Part shown: positions 55,731 through 64,000 of the stretch, piece by piece
Layout: each line of letters begins with the position of its first letter
How positions within the stretch are numbered: position 1 is the stretch's first letter
From: Pantoea agglomerans NBRC 102470
GTDB taxonomy: Bacteria > Pseudomonadota > Gammaproteobacteria > Enterobacterales > Enterobacteriaceae
Assembly: GCF_001598475.1 (NCBI RefSeq)
Contig: NZ_BCZA01000002.1
Location: 248,001 to 312,000 of the forward strand
DNA length: 64,000 bases
Direction of reading: 5' to 3'
Notes under the pieces: generated by a model
Seen by the model: only the letters and a program-made list of their open reading frames with translations
Database searches by the model: none
What the model was told of the DNA's origin: nothing
Made by a program: the position numbers and the translations under genes

Positions 55731-56006
55731 TTAGTCTGGTTCGTTATGTTGACAACATGGGCAGCGCTCAATTTCCGTAACGGTCATCTCGGCGATGCCC
55801 TCACAATCCCACTCTACCCGCACCGTCTCGCCTGCTGCTCCTTCAGCATGCAGATATTTGCTGACCGGGCTTTCGGTCATGCCGGTGATCTCCTCCGTGG
55901 CGACAAGCCTGTCACCGCAGTAAACCCGCGCGGTCGCTTTGGTATTCACCATCCGCTCGTCACGAATCTGGTAAAGGCGTTTTACCGTCAGTTTTATGCT
56001 GCTCAT
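55731..56006 (-). CDS. Hypothetical 91-residue protein with CPCC motif
   Basis: No family is recognised. ATG 56006 ([20 protein letters not shown]) has AGGAG upstream. The protein is beta-rich ([41 protein letters not shown]) and ends in [12 protein letters not shown], a Cys-Pro-Cys-Cys-x-His cluster that could bind zinc. It lies between vsr and yedI and is translationally close to yedI, whose ribosome site overlaps its stop. The longer upstream frame enters vsr and is not used. Confidence 0.65.
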   Translation of the reverse strand: MSSIKLTVKRLYQIRDERMVNTKATARVYCGDRLVATEEITGMTESPVSKYLHAEGAAGETVRVEWDCEGIAEMTVTEIERCPCCQHNEPD

Positions 56007-56058
56007 TTCAGGCTCCTGGCCACGGAGAAAGCGCAGATCTAACCAATTATGTCTGTGA

Positions 56059-56538
56059 TTAGCAATCGGCGTTGTAATGATGAATGCCCTGATGGTCGAC
56101 TTCGGCACTCTCCGGCATCGCCAGCAGCCACTCCTCCAGCCGCTCCAGCAGGTCCTGATCCGTCAGGCGCAGTTTGCCACGTAGCGCACACTCCCAGATG
56201 ATCAGCACTTTCCAGCCGCTCTCCTGCAGCTGGCGCACATAACGCCGGTCACGTTCAACGTTGCTGTTGATTTTGCCGGTCCAGAATTCTGTGCGCGTCG
56301 CCGGCAGTTTAAACAGATAGCAGTGATGACGATGCCAGAAGCAGCCATGAACAAAAATAATTGCCTGATGTTCTGTCAGAACGAAATCGGGCCGTCCCGG
56401 CAGGTTTTTATCCTGCACGCGAAAGCTGAACCCCCGATCTTTCAGCAGCAGCGCAATACGTTGCTCAATGGCCGTATCCTGAGCGCGAATGGCACGCATA
56501 TTTTTGCTGCGTATTTCGCTGGAGTGAACATCAGCCAT
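56059..56538 (-). CDS. vsr: Very short patch repair endonuclease Vsr
   Basis: Vsr (159 residues) nicks beside T:G mismatches that arise when Dcm-methylated cytosine deaminates. Diagnostic segments are RSKNMRAIRAQDTAIEQRI, LPGRPDFVLTEHQAIIFVHG with the catalytic Asp, and CFWHRHHCYLFKLPATRTEF with the zinc ligands. It is divergent from dcm here, whereas in E. coli K-12 vsr overlaps the dcm 3' end on the same strand. Length matches the family. Confidence 0.96.
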   Translation of the reverse strand: MADVHSSEIRSKNMRAIRAQDTAIEQRIALLLKDRGFSFRVQDKNLPGRPDFVLTEHQAIIFVHGCFWHRHHCYLFKLPATRTEFWTGKINSNVERDRRYVRQLQESGWKVLIIWECALRGKLRLTDQDLLERLEEWLLAMPESAEVDHQGIHHYNADC

Positions 56539-56728
56539 AACCTCTCCTTTTTTGCTGGTACTTCAACTTTAGCCTGCGCCACGAAAAGTGAAAGCCGCCG
56601 CCCGACGACTTCACACAGTGCGCCGCAAAAACAGAACATTCCGGGGGGCTGGCACAGGGCACATCCAGGCAATTTCCTCACAGCGTCTGGAGTGATAGCA
56701 TAGGCGTCTTACTGTTAAGGAAAAACGC

Positions 56729-58105
56729 ATGCATCCCGCCGCCCTCGCTGAACCACTCTCTGCTGCACTTTCATCTGCTGATGCGTCTGAACTCTTTCAG
56801 CAGGTGCTGGCAATCTATTCGGTTCGTGATCTCACGGCCCGCCTGCAGCAGGCAGGATTTTCCTGCTGGACGCCGGCACTCCTGAACCGGATTCGTCAGG
56901 GTAAAACCGCCCTGCCACCGCTGTGTGAGGCGGAACTGTCGCTGTTACAGGGGCTGCTGCCGCCCCGCCCCGCCCATTATGATAATCCTGAATTTCGTTT
57001 TATCGATCTCTTTGCCGGTATTGGCGGCATTCGTAAGGGATTCGAGGCGATCGGCGGCAAGTGCGTGTTTACCAGTGAATGGAATAAAGAGGCGGTCCGC
57101 ACTTACAAAGCCAACCACTACAGCGATCCGCTGGAGCATCACTTCAATACCGATATCCGTCAGGTCACCCAGCCGGAAGGTCTGACTGACGATGAAGCGA
57201 TATACCGCGCGATTGATGCGGCAATCCCCGATCATCAGGTGCTGCTGGCCGGTTTTCCCTGCCAGCCCTTTTCGCTGGCGGGCGTCAGCAAGAAAAATGC
57301 GCTGGGTCGTGCACATGGCTTTGAGTGTCAGGTACAGGGCACGCTGTTTTTCGATGTGGCCCGTATCCTGGCTGCCAAGAAGCCGCCGTTCTTTGTGCTG
57401 GAGAATGTGAAAAACCTCAAGAGTCACGACAAGGGCCGCACCTTCGCCATTATCATGGAGACGCTGGATGAGCTGGGCTATGACGTTGCGGATGCGGGTG
57501 CCAGCAGCCCGGATGCCAAAGTGATCGATGCGCGTCACTTCCTGCCGCAGCATCGCGAACGCATTGTGCTGGTGGGTATTCGCCGTGACCTGAAAAAGCA
57601 GGATTTTACGCTGCGTGATATCCGCCGTTTCTACCCGGCGCAGGTACCCAGCCTGCAGAGCCTGCTGGAGAGTTCGCCGGACGACAAATATATCCTGTCA
57701 CCGGTCCTGTGGCGCTACCTCTATCAGTATGCGAAAAAACATAAAGCCAAAGGCAATGGCTTTGGCTTTGGCCTCAACGATCCGCGTAATCCTGACTGCT
57801 GCGTGCGTACGCTGTCAGCACGTTACTACAAAGATGGCTCAGAGATTCTGATCGATCGCGGCTGGGACAGTGCGCTGGGCGAAGCGGAGTTTCAGGATGC
57901 CGATAACATGGCGCGTCGGCCACGCCGCCTTTCCCCGCGCGAGTGCGCCCGCCTGATGGGCTTTGATGTGCCAGGCCGCGAGCCGTTCCGCATTCCGGTT
58001 TCGGACACCCAGGCTTATAAGCAGTTTGGTAACTCGGTGGTAGTGCCTGTGTTTGCAGCGGTGGCTCAGCTGTTACTGCCACATATCCGTCAGCTGAAGT
58101 CGTAA
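56729..58105 (+). CDS. dcm: DNA cytosine-5 methyltransferase Dcm
   Basis: Dcm (458 residues) methylates the inner cytosine of CCWGG in E. coli. Motif [21 protein letters not shown], motif IV with catalytic Cys178 in [11 protein letters not shown], motif [11 protein letters not shown], motif VIII HRER and motif X ([12 protein letters not shown]) are all present in order. Target specificity is expected to be the same but cannot be proven from sequence. No restriction enzyme lies beside it, only vsr. AAGGAAAAACGC precedes the start. Confidence 0.95.
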   Translation: MHPAALAEPLSAALSSADASELFQQVLAIYSVRDLTARLQQAGFSCWTPALLNRIRQGKTALPPLCEAELSLLQGLLPPRPAHYDNPEFRFIDLFAGIGGIRKGFEAIGGKCVFTSEWNKEAVRTYKANHYSDPLEHHFNTDIRQVTQPEGLTDDEAIYRAIDAAIPDHQVLLAGFPCQPFSLAGVSKKNALGRAHGFECQVQGTLFFDVARILAAKKPPFFVLENVKNLKSHDKGRTFAIIMETLDELGYDVADAGASSPDAKVIDARHFLPQHRERIVLVGIRRDLKKQDFTLRDIRRFYPAQVPSLQSLLESSPDDKYILSPVLWRYLYQYAKKHKAKGNGFGFGLNDPRNPDCCVRTLSARYYKDGSEILIDRGWDSALGEAEFQDADNMARRPRRLSPRECARLMGFDVPGREPFRIPVSDTQAYKQFGNSVVVPVFAAVAQLLLPHIRQLKS

Positions 58106-58121
58106 GCACCGTGAAATGAAA

Positions 58122-58143
58122 AAACCCGTCTGGCGACGGGTTT
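58122..58143. terminator. Bidirectional terminator between dcm and RHH gene
   Basis: AAACCCGTC-TGGC-GACGGGTTT with flanking A and T runs, between two convergent genes. Confidence 0.85.
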
Positions 58144-58148
58144 CTGTT

Positions 58149-58430
58149 TTATTTCTTCTTCTTGCTCTGCTTCTTCAGCAGCAGCCGAATCTGCTTCAGC
58201 TCTGTTGCACTTAGTGCATCGGTCTTCACGTCAGCGGCACTGGATCCCTCAGTCCCCTCTTCAGTGATGTCCTGATTATCAATCGCCGGATGTGGATGCG
58301 TTTCCAGACTGGCCTGCAAACGTTGCACAATCTCCTGGCTCATCGAAATCTGATTTTCCAGCGCCAGCTGTTTAATCGTTTCTTTCAGCTCAGGATCAAT
58401 TTTAATTGTTAAATTAACAGTTTCAGTCAT
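58149..58430 (-). CDS. Arc-type ribbon-helix-helix protein
   Basis: This 93-residue protein has an N-terminal Arc/MetJ-like fold: TVNLTIKIDPELKETIKQLA forms the strand and first helix, and ISMSQEIVQRLQASLE the second. A Ser/Asp/Glu-rich linker follows, then a lysine-rich helix (TELKQIRLLLKKQSKKKK). It is likely a small DNA-binding regulator. The target is unknown. AAAGGAG precedes the ATG. There is no toxin gene partner next to it, so a toxin-antitoxin role is not supported. Confidence 0.75.
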   Translation of the reverse strand: MTETVNLTIKIDPELKETIKQLALENQISMSQEIVQRLQASLETHPHPAIDNQDITEEGTEGSSAADVKTDALSATELKQIRLLLKKQSKKKK

Positions 58431-58501
58431 CGGGCAGCTCCTTTTTGTTATTGCTACAAGCTACCGGATGACCGTTTCGATTAATACACTGTCACAAAAA
58501 T

Positions 58502-59206
58502 TTAATATTCGGTTTGCAAAGGTGTGAAGTCCCGCAGCACACCCTCATCCATTCCCACCAGATTGCCCTGCAGCTCGGCATAAAGCTTAGCCATATAGCG
58601 TACCAGGAAATCTGCGTTATGCTCAGCCAGCATGCGGCCGGTTTCAGTGTGCATGGTTTCCGGCAGACGCAGCAGCTTCTTCTGGAAATGATCCAGCGTC
58701 CACTTAACATCATTCAGCTCGCGATCTTTACCCAGCGGGTCCTGGCTGTCGAATAATGGCCGATTCAGCGCACCAGCGGTGTAGAAGACCCGCGCCAGTC
58801 CGATCGCACCCAGCGACTCCAGCCGGTCAGCATCCTGTACAATTTTAGCTTCCAGCGTCTGAGGCGGTATGCCGGCGCTGAAACTGTGGGTTTTAACGGC
58901 ATGCATCACGGCATCAATCTTTTCAGCGGGGAAGTCGAGAAAATCCTGCTGCAGAATGCGCTGGGTTTCCGTCGCGGCATAGGTTGAGGCGAGATGACGT
59001 TCCGGATGGTTCTTCGGCAAGTTCACCACATCGTGAAAATAGCAGGCGGTCAGCACCACCAGCGGATCAGCGGGCGTGCCGTTCATGATTCGCTGTGCGC
59101 TCATCCAGACACGCCGCAGATGGGCGATATCGTGCGCGCCGTCGTCGTGGATCCAGTTCGCCTGAAACCAGCTTTCATAGCGAGATTGCCAGAGTGTGAG
59201 TGACAT
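58502..59206 (-). CDS. yedJ: HD-domain phosphohydrolase YedJ
   Basis: This 234-residue HD-superfamily protein has metal-binding residues in HDIAHLRRVW (residues about 24-33) and ACYFHDVVN, with a further DADRLESLGAIGLAR motif. It closely follows E. coli YedJ, a predicted nucleotide or phosphoester hydrolase without known substrate. The position next to dcm is conserved. The gene is single. Confidence 0.9.
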   Translation of the reverse strand: MSLTLWQSRYESWFQANWIHDDGAHDIAHLRRVWMSAQRIMNGTPADPLVVLTACYFHDVVNLPKNHPERHLASTYAATETQRILQQDFLDFPAEKIDAVMHAVKTHSFSAGIPPQTLEAKIVQDADRLESLGAIGLARVFYTAGALNRPLFDSQDPLGKDRELNDVKWTLDHFQKKLLRLPETMHTETGRMLAEHNADFLVRYMAKLYAELQGNLVGMDEGVLRDFTPLQTEY

Positions 59207-59817
59207 AATCTATCTCCCTGTAGTGATCGACAGCAGTTTTTCTGTCGCGATCAGTGCGCAAACGGCAAGCCATCATAGCGACTGGCTAATGACACTTTTT
59301 TTACAGTGCAGTTGAAAAGAGCAGCGCTGCCAGCAATTCCGGGCAGAAAAATGAGATCTGGATCATCTGTATAGCATCTCTGTTACACAATAACCGCAAT
59401 TTCGGCTGTTTTCAGTCTTTCCTCAGTGAATTGCTGCTAAGAAAATTAGTTTAACAGGCGTAATGTTTGGTTCGATCTTAACCAACTTCCTGCCTCATGT
59501 TCAGCGTTTTTTTGTCACGCGATTAAGTGTAAAACTGCACGTTATGACAGGTGAAAAAGTCTGAAAAGGTTCCTATTTTTACGGTTATAACGTACTGTAT
59601 CCGGGCTATTCGTCGCTTTTTGCCAGTTGCGTGATAAGCTTTGGTGCGCTTTTTGCATTTTGCTGGTTTTTAACTACTAAAGTGACAATTATACAGTGAC
59701 AGTCAGCCTACAAATTATTAAGCAAAATGATTTAAAGCTTTTATGATAACTCTCAGATGTGAAGCAAATGGACTTTTACAGCAGTAACCGGGTTCTACTA
59801 ATAAAAAGAGGTAATCC
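59207..59817. other. AT-rich intergenic region upstream of the ASCH gene
   Basis: About 610 bases between divergent yedJ and the ASCH gene. It is AT-rich toward the right with several T runs but no strong hairpin terminator. No coding frame with a ribosome site was found. Its length and composition are unusual among the compact neighbours. Confidence 0.5.
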
Positions 59818-60495
59818 ATGAAAGAACGGCCGATTCTTTTTTCCGAACAGCGTGTTCGTGCCCTGTTGGTTGGCCAGCAAACGCAAACCCGGCGCATTAT
59901 GAAAACTCAGGCTTTCGGTCCGGGACAGGATCATCACGAGGGCGTACACGCTTTCGATGTGAGTGCTAATCATCTGCATGGTTATAAAATGATGTCGATG
60001 ACGGACATCAGCTATCAGTGTCCTTACGGTAAACCGGGTGACGTGCTCTGGGTGCGTGAAACCTGGCGTGGCCCGATGGTACCCGAGCAGTATCTGGCCG
60101 ATTATGAACGCGACCCGACGCCCTTCCGCCAGCCAGAATATTGCCAGTATCGTGCAGACAGCAACGAGCTGGGCCAGCATGCACTGAGCACGCCGGAAGC
60201 GGAACAGTTTGGCTGGCAGACTGCCATTCATATGCCGCGCTGGGCCAGCCGCATCAATCTGGAAATTACCGGCGTGCGCGCCGAGAAAATTCAGGACATC
60301 AGTGAAGATGACATTATGGCGGAAGGCGTGCAGACCGATTCGCACTTCCTCAACAACTTCTTCACCATGAACGTCAATTCTGAATCGCCCAAAGAGGCGT
60401 ACCGTAAAGCCTGGGAAAAACAGTATGGTGCGACCAGCTGGGAAGTGAATCCCTGGGTGTGGGTGATTGAGTTTCATCGTATTGAGCGCAACTGA
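59818..60495 (+). CDS. Phage-type ASCH-domain protein
   Basis: This 225-residue protein resembles phage-associated ASCH-superfamily proteins: PILFSEQRVRALLVGQQTQTRR near the start, GKPGDVLWVRETWR, and HMPRWASRINLEITGVRAEK with DISEDDIMAEGV, ending NPWVWVIEFHRI. ASCH domains are predicted RNA- or modified-base-binding folds related to PUA. The function here is unknown. GAGG precedes the ATG by seven bases. No other phage gene lies beside it, so it is probably a domesticated single gene. Confidence 0.75.
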   Translation: MKERPILFSEQRVRALLVGQQTQTRRIMKTQAFGPGQDHHEGVHAFDVSANHLHGYKMMSMTDISYQCPYGKPGDVLWVRETWRGPMVPEQYLADYERDPTPFRQPEYCQYRADSNELGQHALSTPEAEQFGWQTAIHMPRWASRINLEITGVRAEKIQDISEDDIMAEGVQTDSHFLNNFFTMNVNSESPKEAYRKAWEKQYGATSWEVNPWVWVIEFHRIERN

Positions 60496-60673
60496 CGCCC
60501 CGGCCCCACGCTTTGCGGGCTGAATCACAGACAACGACCGTGCTAACAGGTTGAATAGACGGCCCTTAGCCCTGTCGCCAGATGAACAGTGCCAGCATGG
60601 TGTTTCGATGCTGGCATTTTTATGTCTGGCGCGTCAGGATAGCGAAATAGTCCGGTTCTGTGCGGGAGTTGCG

Positions 60674-61450
60674 ATGTTTAAATGGCCCTGGAAAACGCAT
60701 AACGACGCCACCCTGGCCGCGCTGCCATGGCAGCATGGGCTGGCGCAGCCGATATTCAGCCAGCTGGATGAGGCTGAACAGCAGGCGCTGGTTGAGCTGG
60801 CGCAGCGCTTTCTGCAGCAGAAAAAGCTGGTGTCGCTCGACGGTGTTCAGCTGGATGAATTGCGCAGTGTGCGGATCGCCCTGCTGTTCTGCCTGCCCGT
60901 GCTGAAACTGGGCCTGGAGTGGCTGGACGGTTTCCACGATGTGCTGATCTATCCCGAGCCGTTCGAGGTGGACGATCAGTGGCAGGATGACGATGGGCTG
61001 GTTCACAGCGCGCCTGCGGTTCACGCCGGACAGAGCTGGACGCAGGGGCCGGTCGTACTCAACTGGCTCGATATTCAGGACTCCTTCGATCTCTCCGGCT
61101 TTAATCTGGTGATCCACGAGGTTGCGCACAAGCTGGATGCCCGCGGCAGCGGTTACACCAGCGGTATTCCGGTCATGCCGCTGCGTGACGTCGCACTCTG
61201 GGAGAAGGATTTGCGTGCCGCGATGGCGGAGATAGAGAGTGAAGTTGAACTGGTGGGTGAGCAGGCCGCCACGATCGATCCCTACGCCGCCAGCGATCCC
61301 GCTGAGTGCTTCGCCGTGCTCTCTGAATATTTCTTTACGGCTCCGGTACTGCTGGCCGAACGCTTTCCCGCCATGTATCAGCATCTGCGCCAGTTTTACC
61401 AGCAGGATCCCCTGCCCAGAATCGCCGCTGACACTGCGCAAACTGCTTAA
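60674..61450 (+). CDS. mtfA: Mlc titration factor A, zinc peptidase MtfA
   Basis: MtfA (258 residues) binds the glucose regulator Mlc and has aminopeptidase activity. The zinc site HEVAHKLD (HExxH) is followed by [14 protein letters not shown] with the third ligand Glu. The start is ATG 60674 (MFKWPWKT), with GGGAG upstream, aligning with E. coli MIKWPWK. The longer upstream frame is not used. In E. coli mtfA also stands next to a tRNA-Asn gene, and the same holds here. Confidence 0.93.
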   Translation: MFKWPWKTHNDATLAALPWQHGLAQPIFSQLDEAEQQALVELAQRFLQQKKLVSLDGVQLDELRSVRIALLFCLPVLKLGLEWLDGFHDVLIYPEPFEVDDQWQDDDGLVHSAPAVHAGQSWTQGPVVLNWLDIQDSFDLSGFNLVIHEVAHKLDARGSGYTSGIPVMPLRDVALWEKDLRAAMAEIESEVELVGEQAATIDPYAASDPAECFAVLSEYFFTAPVLLAERFPAMYQHLRQFYQQDPLPRIAADTAQTA

Positions 61451-61506
61451 ATCACGATCGCTTTGCGTTAAAGCTAGCCAGTTGAATGATAATGTATTTT
61501 TTGCTG

Positions 61507-61535
61507 TTGACACCTTAGAGCGACGCCGTTAATAT
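61507..61535 (+). promoter_or_regulatory. Sigma-70 promoter of tRNA-Asn
   Basis: TTGACA, 17 bases, TAATAT, close to consensus. The tRNA starts 18 bases after the -10. Confidence 0.88.
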
Positions 61536-61553
61536 TCGCCTCGTTCACACGAT

Positions 61554-61629
61554 TCCTCTGTAGTTCAGTCGGTAGAACGGCGGACTGTTAATCCGTATGT
61601 CACTGGTTCGAGTCCAGTCAGAGGAGCCA
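61554..61629 (+). tRNA. tRNA-Asn (anticodon GTT)
   Basis: TCCTCTG / CAGAGGA acceptor, D arm TAGTTCAGTCGGTAGAA, anticodon loop ACTGTTAAT with anticodon GTT, T loop GGTTCGAGTCC, discriminator G and encoded CCA. 76 bases. Confidence 0.96.
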
Positions 61630-61637
61630 GATTAGAA

Positions 61638-61670
61638 AAACCCGCTCAGGGAAACCTGAGCGGGTTTTTT
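61638..61670 (+). terminator. Rho-independent terminator of tRNA-Asn
   Basis: AAACCCGCTCAGG-GAAA-CCTGAGCGGGTTT with TTT following. The loop is GAAA. Confidence 0.92.
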
Positions 61671-61874
61671 GCTTTTCAGCGATCCCAGTATTCTCTTCCT
61701 GTCTGACTGTTCATCTCAACTCGTCTGCGGTTGTTATTACCGAGACCACCGTTAAGTCTGGATCAACGCAGGCTGTCTGGCGCAACCCTGTCATGGTGTT
61801 GTGACGAGATGGCTTTAAATGAAAAACCAGCCGGGCAATATTTACGCCGGCTGGCTCACACTAGTGACGAATTA

Positions 61875-62132
61875 TTACTCAGGAATGGTCAGTACCTGAC
61901 CCGGTGCAATTTTATCCGGGCTGCTGAGAAGGTTTTTATTCGCCTCAAAGATTTTCATATATTGGGACGCATCATTGTAAAACTGCTTTGCGATGGCGCT
62001 GAGCGTGTCGCCTGATTTAACCGTATATGTACGATTACTTCCTGCGGCGGTTACAGACTTATCATCAACATTTTTATCCACAGCATGTAACAACTCACCG
62101 CCTATATTTTTAATATTATCCAGAATGCTCAT
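61875..62132 (-). CDS. LysM-domain protein
   Basis: This 85-residue protein has a short N-terminal helix ([18 protein letters not shown]) and one LysM domain: [20 protein letters not shown], then [27 protein letters not shown]. It resembles the C-terminal half of the K+-binding protein Kbp (YgaU), but the BON domain is missing. No signal peptide is seen, so it is likely cytoplasmic. It is divergent from the small membrane gene that follows. Confidence 0.85.
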   Translation of the reverse strand: MSILDNIKNIGGELLHAVDKNVDDKSVTAAGSNRTYTVKSGDTLSAIAKQFYNDASQYMKIFEANKNLLSSPDKIAPGQVLTIPE

Positions 62133-62286
62133 ATTTACTCCCCTATCTTTTCTGATACGTTTAGTTTAATAAAGAAAACAGGATTGCCAGGCAAATACTG
62201 CTCGGCGTACGATACACCTGCTTCTAATTCATGGGTTAAACCACTGCTAAACGTTGCTGTAATTAATATAAAAACAGAGGATATTA

Positions 62287-62550
62287 ATGATGGGTATATT
62301 GTCATGGATTGTATTCGGATTACTTGCCGGCATTATCGCCAGATGTATTATGCCAGGTAAAGAACATATGGGCATTTTCATGACCATTATTCTGGGTATT
62401 ATCGGTGCGCTGATTGGCGGTGTCGTCAGTACCGCTCTGGGTTTTGGCAAGGTCGATGGCTTCAATATTTACAGCATTGGCATTGCCACCGTGGGTTCAA
62501 TTATTGTGCTGTTTGTCATTCATAAAATCAGAGCGTGTAAACAGTCTTAA
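62287..62550 (+). CDS. GlsB/YeaQ/YmgE-family membrane protein
   Basis: This 87-residue protein has three hydrophobic segments: ILSWIVFGLLAGIIARCIMPG, then FMTIILGIIGALIGGVVSTALG and IATVGSIIVLFVIHKI. The family (once called transglycosylase-associated) is stress-induced and of unclear role. GAGG stands before the ATG. It is 26 bases upstream of the DUF937 gene, probably one operon. Confidence 0.85.
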   Translation: MMGILSWIVFGLLAGIIARCIMPGKEHMGIFMTIILGIIGALIGGVVSTALGFGKVDGFNIYSIGIATVGSIIVLFVIHKIRACKQS

Positions 62551-62576
62551 TAGATTACTTCAAAGGGGATAACAGA

Positions 62577-62957
62577 ATGAGTTTACTGGAAACAGTACTG
62601 GCCATGTGCGGCCTGAATAATCAGACCAGCCAGGAAGTGAAAGGTGTGCTGGAGTGGGTTGAGCAGCAAGGCGGTTTACATACCATCGTGAGTCACCTGC
62701 AGAGCGGCGAGTACAGTGAGGTGGTTAACTCCTGGCTGGGTGATGAGCAGAATGTTGCGCTGAGCAGCGACCTGGTGCAGAAGATGATTAACTCTGAGGC
62801 GATTGAGCAACTGGCTGCGCGGATGGGTATTAACACCAGCGATGCACTGAATCTGCTGGCAAAATATCTGCCGCAGCTGGTGGATAAAGCGTCTACGGCG
62901 GGCGTCGTGGATAAAAAAGCCGATCTTACCGGTCTGGTGAGTCAGTTAATGCACTAA
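62577..62957 (+). CDS. YidB-like DUF937 protein
   Basis: This 126-residue soluble helical protein has the DUF937 pattern: SLLETVLAMC, VEQQGGLHTIVSHLQSGEYSEVVNSWLG-type and ALNLLAKYLPQLVDKAS. It resembles E. coli YidB, of unknown function. AAAGGGG precedes the ATG. It follows the GlsB-like gene, with a terminator at 62972. Confidence 0.85.
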   Translation: MSLLETVLAMCGLNNQTSQEVKGVLEWVEQQGGLHTIVSHLQSGEYSEVVNSWLGDEQNVALSSDLVQKMINSEAIEQLAARMGINTSDALNLLAKYLPQLVDKASTAGVVDKKADLTGLVSQLMH

Positions 62958-62971
62958 GCGTGATGCCATTG

Positions 62972-63013
62972 AAAGATAAAAGCCTGCTGCGAAAGTATGG
63001 GCTTTTATCTTTT
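62972..63013 (+). terminator. Terminator after the DUF937 gene
   Basis: AAAGATAAAAGCC / GGCTTTTATCTTT pairing with a 15-16-base loop and TTTAG beyond. It marks the point where base composition becomes AT-rich. Confidence 0.65.
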
Positions 63014-63070
63014 AGATTTGGGGAAGATGCGGAAGAATTTTCAATAGATGACCTTAATATTGATCATAGG

Positions 63071-63367
63071 TCATTTTAGAAAGTATTCAAATTTATCTTC
63101 ACAGCAAAATTTTATATCCTGTTGCTTTGTCCGTTCGAAAATCTGGATGATTTGATCAAATCGCTCTCCGAGCCTTTTTTTTAATAAATCTGAATGATGC
63201 CATGTTATTTTTCTTGGCCTTTCAATATCTGTACTCAGGCGATCCCATAGGGAATCCAGATTCCTGCCATAATATGGACCAAAACCCATCATCTCAGCCA
63301 GAATACTATGAACATCAGATTCTGTATGTATATCACGACCATCTATGATTATATTGCTATTACTCAT
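63071..63367 (-). CDS. Barstar-family ribonuclease inhibitor
   Basis: This 98-residue protein has the barstar core: IIIDGRDIHTESDVHSILAE, then YYGRNLDSLWDRLSTDIERP, and a hydrophobic C-terminal strand ending FEYFLK. Barstars bind and block barnase-type RNases, and in enterobacteria often serve as immunity proteins for polymorphic toxins. No RNase gene is seen in the window. The setting is AT-rich. A second short frame on the other strand overlaps its 5' end. Confidence 0.85.
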   Translation of the reverse strand: MSNSNIIIDGRDIHTESDVHSILAEMMGFGPYYGRNLDSLWDRLSTDIERPRKITWHHSDLLKKRLGERFDQIIQIFERTKQQDIKFCCEDKFEYFLK

Positions 63368-63511
63368 CGTATTTATCCATTGAAAGAGCTTATTCAGTCA
63401 TTTCCACAAGATCTGGGTGCAGACTGGATGTGGTATAACAGAGGCAATAAGAGTAGCCCGATCATCGAGGTAGGAAATGAGCTTAAAAAATTTGTAATCA
63501 TTCAAGATTAA
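63368..63511 (+). pseudogene. Possible gene remnant (C-terminal fragment)
   Basis: An open frame that extends back into the barstar gene region reads HRIYPLKELIQSFPQDLGAD and then WMWYNRGNKSSPIIEVGNEL, ending KKFVIIQD. The composition looks protein-like, but there is no ribosome site and the upstream part overlaps the barstar gene. It may be the end of a displaced toxin or immunity gene. Low confidence. Confidence 0.3.
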
Positions 63512-63594
63512 ATTATGGATTTTCACACAGCCATCGCCTCATTCAACCGATCATTTCTGCCTTAAATGATCGGCGTAACGGATTAGATAGGAAT

Positions 63595-64000
63595 TTATAC
63601 CGACCTCATAAGAGTAACTCTGGATAATCTATCATTCTGATTAAATTGTAGATGTAGCTTATATCCCTCTTTTTCATACCTTATCCAACGATCAATATAA
63701 CCCATAAGTGCATCCATTTTTCCACCACCAGAATCTAAGGGGTGGCCTAGCATTTGAACAGCCTTATGCTCCGAACTATCAATTGATAATGGTAAATCCC
63801 CTTCATACTCAGAAAATCCCTCATCCTTTGTTGCGTAAAATGTAATTTGATCGATAATTTTATCTTCTAACAAAAATAAAACACCAGACTGTAAAAATGA
63901 ATAGTAGCTCCTGTCACCTAAAACACTCTCCTCAATCTTAGGCAACTCATTAAAATCACTTGAAATATTAATAAAATCATCATCGAATTTTTTGCAGCCT
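63595..64000 (-). CDS. Partial immunity-like hypothetical protein
   Basis: The frame continues off the right edge, so the true start is outside. The visible 134 codons include YYSFLQSGVLFLLEDKIIDQ, an extended beta-hairpin style, then KAVQMLGHPLDSGGGKMDAL and DRWIRYEKEGYKLHLQFNQ, ending VTLMRSV. The pattern of a hydrophobic beta core with a GxP turn resembles small immunity proteins of polymorphic toxin loci, but no named family is certain. It is AT-rich, next to a barstar gene. Confidence 0.6.
   Translation of the reverse strand, partial: GCKKFDDDFINISSDFNELPKIEESVLGDRSYYSFLQSGVLFLLEDKIIDQITFYATKDEGFSEYEGDLPLSIDSSEHKAVQMLGHPLDSGGGKMDALMGYIDRWIRYEKEGYKLHLQFNQNDRLSRVTLMRSV

Noticed and set aside
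58149..58430. Toxin-antitoxin antitoxin call for the RHH gene
   Set aside because: No small toxin-like gene overlaps or adjoins it. The neighbours are dcm and yedJ.
59776..60534. 252-codon frame opposite the ASCH gene
   Set aside because: The plus strand has a clear ribosome site and a family match. The minus frame is its reverse shadow.
61554..61900. Integration site for a genomic island at tRNA-Asn
   Set aside because: No integrase and no second copy of the tRNA 3' end was seen downstream within the window.

Overview
The window looks like an Erwiniaceae chromosome, most likely Pantoea. Gene content and order follow Escherichia coli core blocks closely (putAP, fliAZ, fliC/fliDST-amyA, fliE/fliF-R, rcsA-dsrB-yodD-dsrA-yedP, vsr/dcm/yedJ, mtfA-tRNA-Asn). 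The RcsA sequence resembles Erwinia/Pantoea RcsA more than the E. coli protein. This taxonomic call is inference from remembered family sequences.

Layout. 1-2300: the end of a BasS-type sensor kinase, a 39-residue membrane ORF, a flavin reductase, a short MsrA and tRNA-Ser(GGA). 2400-9200: phoH, the Fur-controlled efeUOB iron uptake operon, and putP with a PutA operator region. 9200-13170: trifunctional putA. 13170-14505: a gene-free block with three copies of a GC-rich structured repeat. 14505-19400: an acyltransferase-3 protein, then cystine uptake (tcyN, tcyL, tcyJ) and D-cysteine desulfhydrase. 19590-28960: fliZ, fliA, an HNH-type protein, flagellin methylase fliB, fliC, fliDST and amyA. 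29060-36100: an accessory stretch with yedD, an IraP-like anti-adaptor, a DinI-like SOS protein, a divergent P22-C2-like repressor locus, a decaying GT17 glycosyltransferase and several small unknowns. 36300-47600: fliE divergent from fliFGHIJKLMNOPQR. 47600-54500: rcsA, a chemoreceptor, dsrB, a Pmp3 protein, yodD, a DsrA-like sRNA, yedP, a glycosyltransferase and yodC. 54600-61700: yedI, vsr, dcm, yedJ, an ASCH protein, mtfA and tRNA-Asn. 61870-64000: stress-type small proteins, then an AT-rich edge with barstar-family and immunity-like genes.

How it works together. FliA (sigma-28) is encoded here, and near-consensus sigma-28 promoters precede fliA, fliC, fliD and the chemoreceptor. FliZ, RcsA, DsrA and the IraP homologue place motility, capsule and RpoS control close together. 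efeUOB carries a 17/19 Fur box. putA/putP share a control region with several GTTGCA PutA sites.

The least expected items are the three-copy structured repeat, the P22-type repressor that keeps its operators but has lost its self-cleavage residues, the apparently minimal DsrA, and the two-lesion GT17 gene. No transposase, integrase or CRISPR array was seen.
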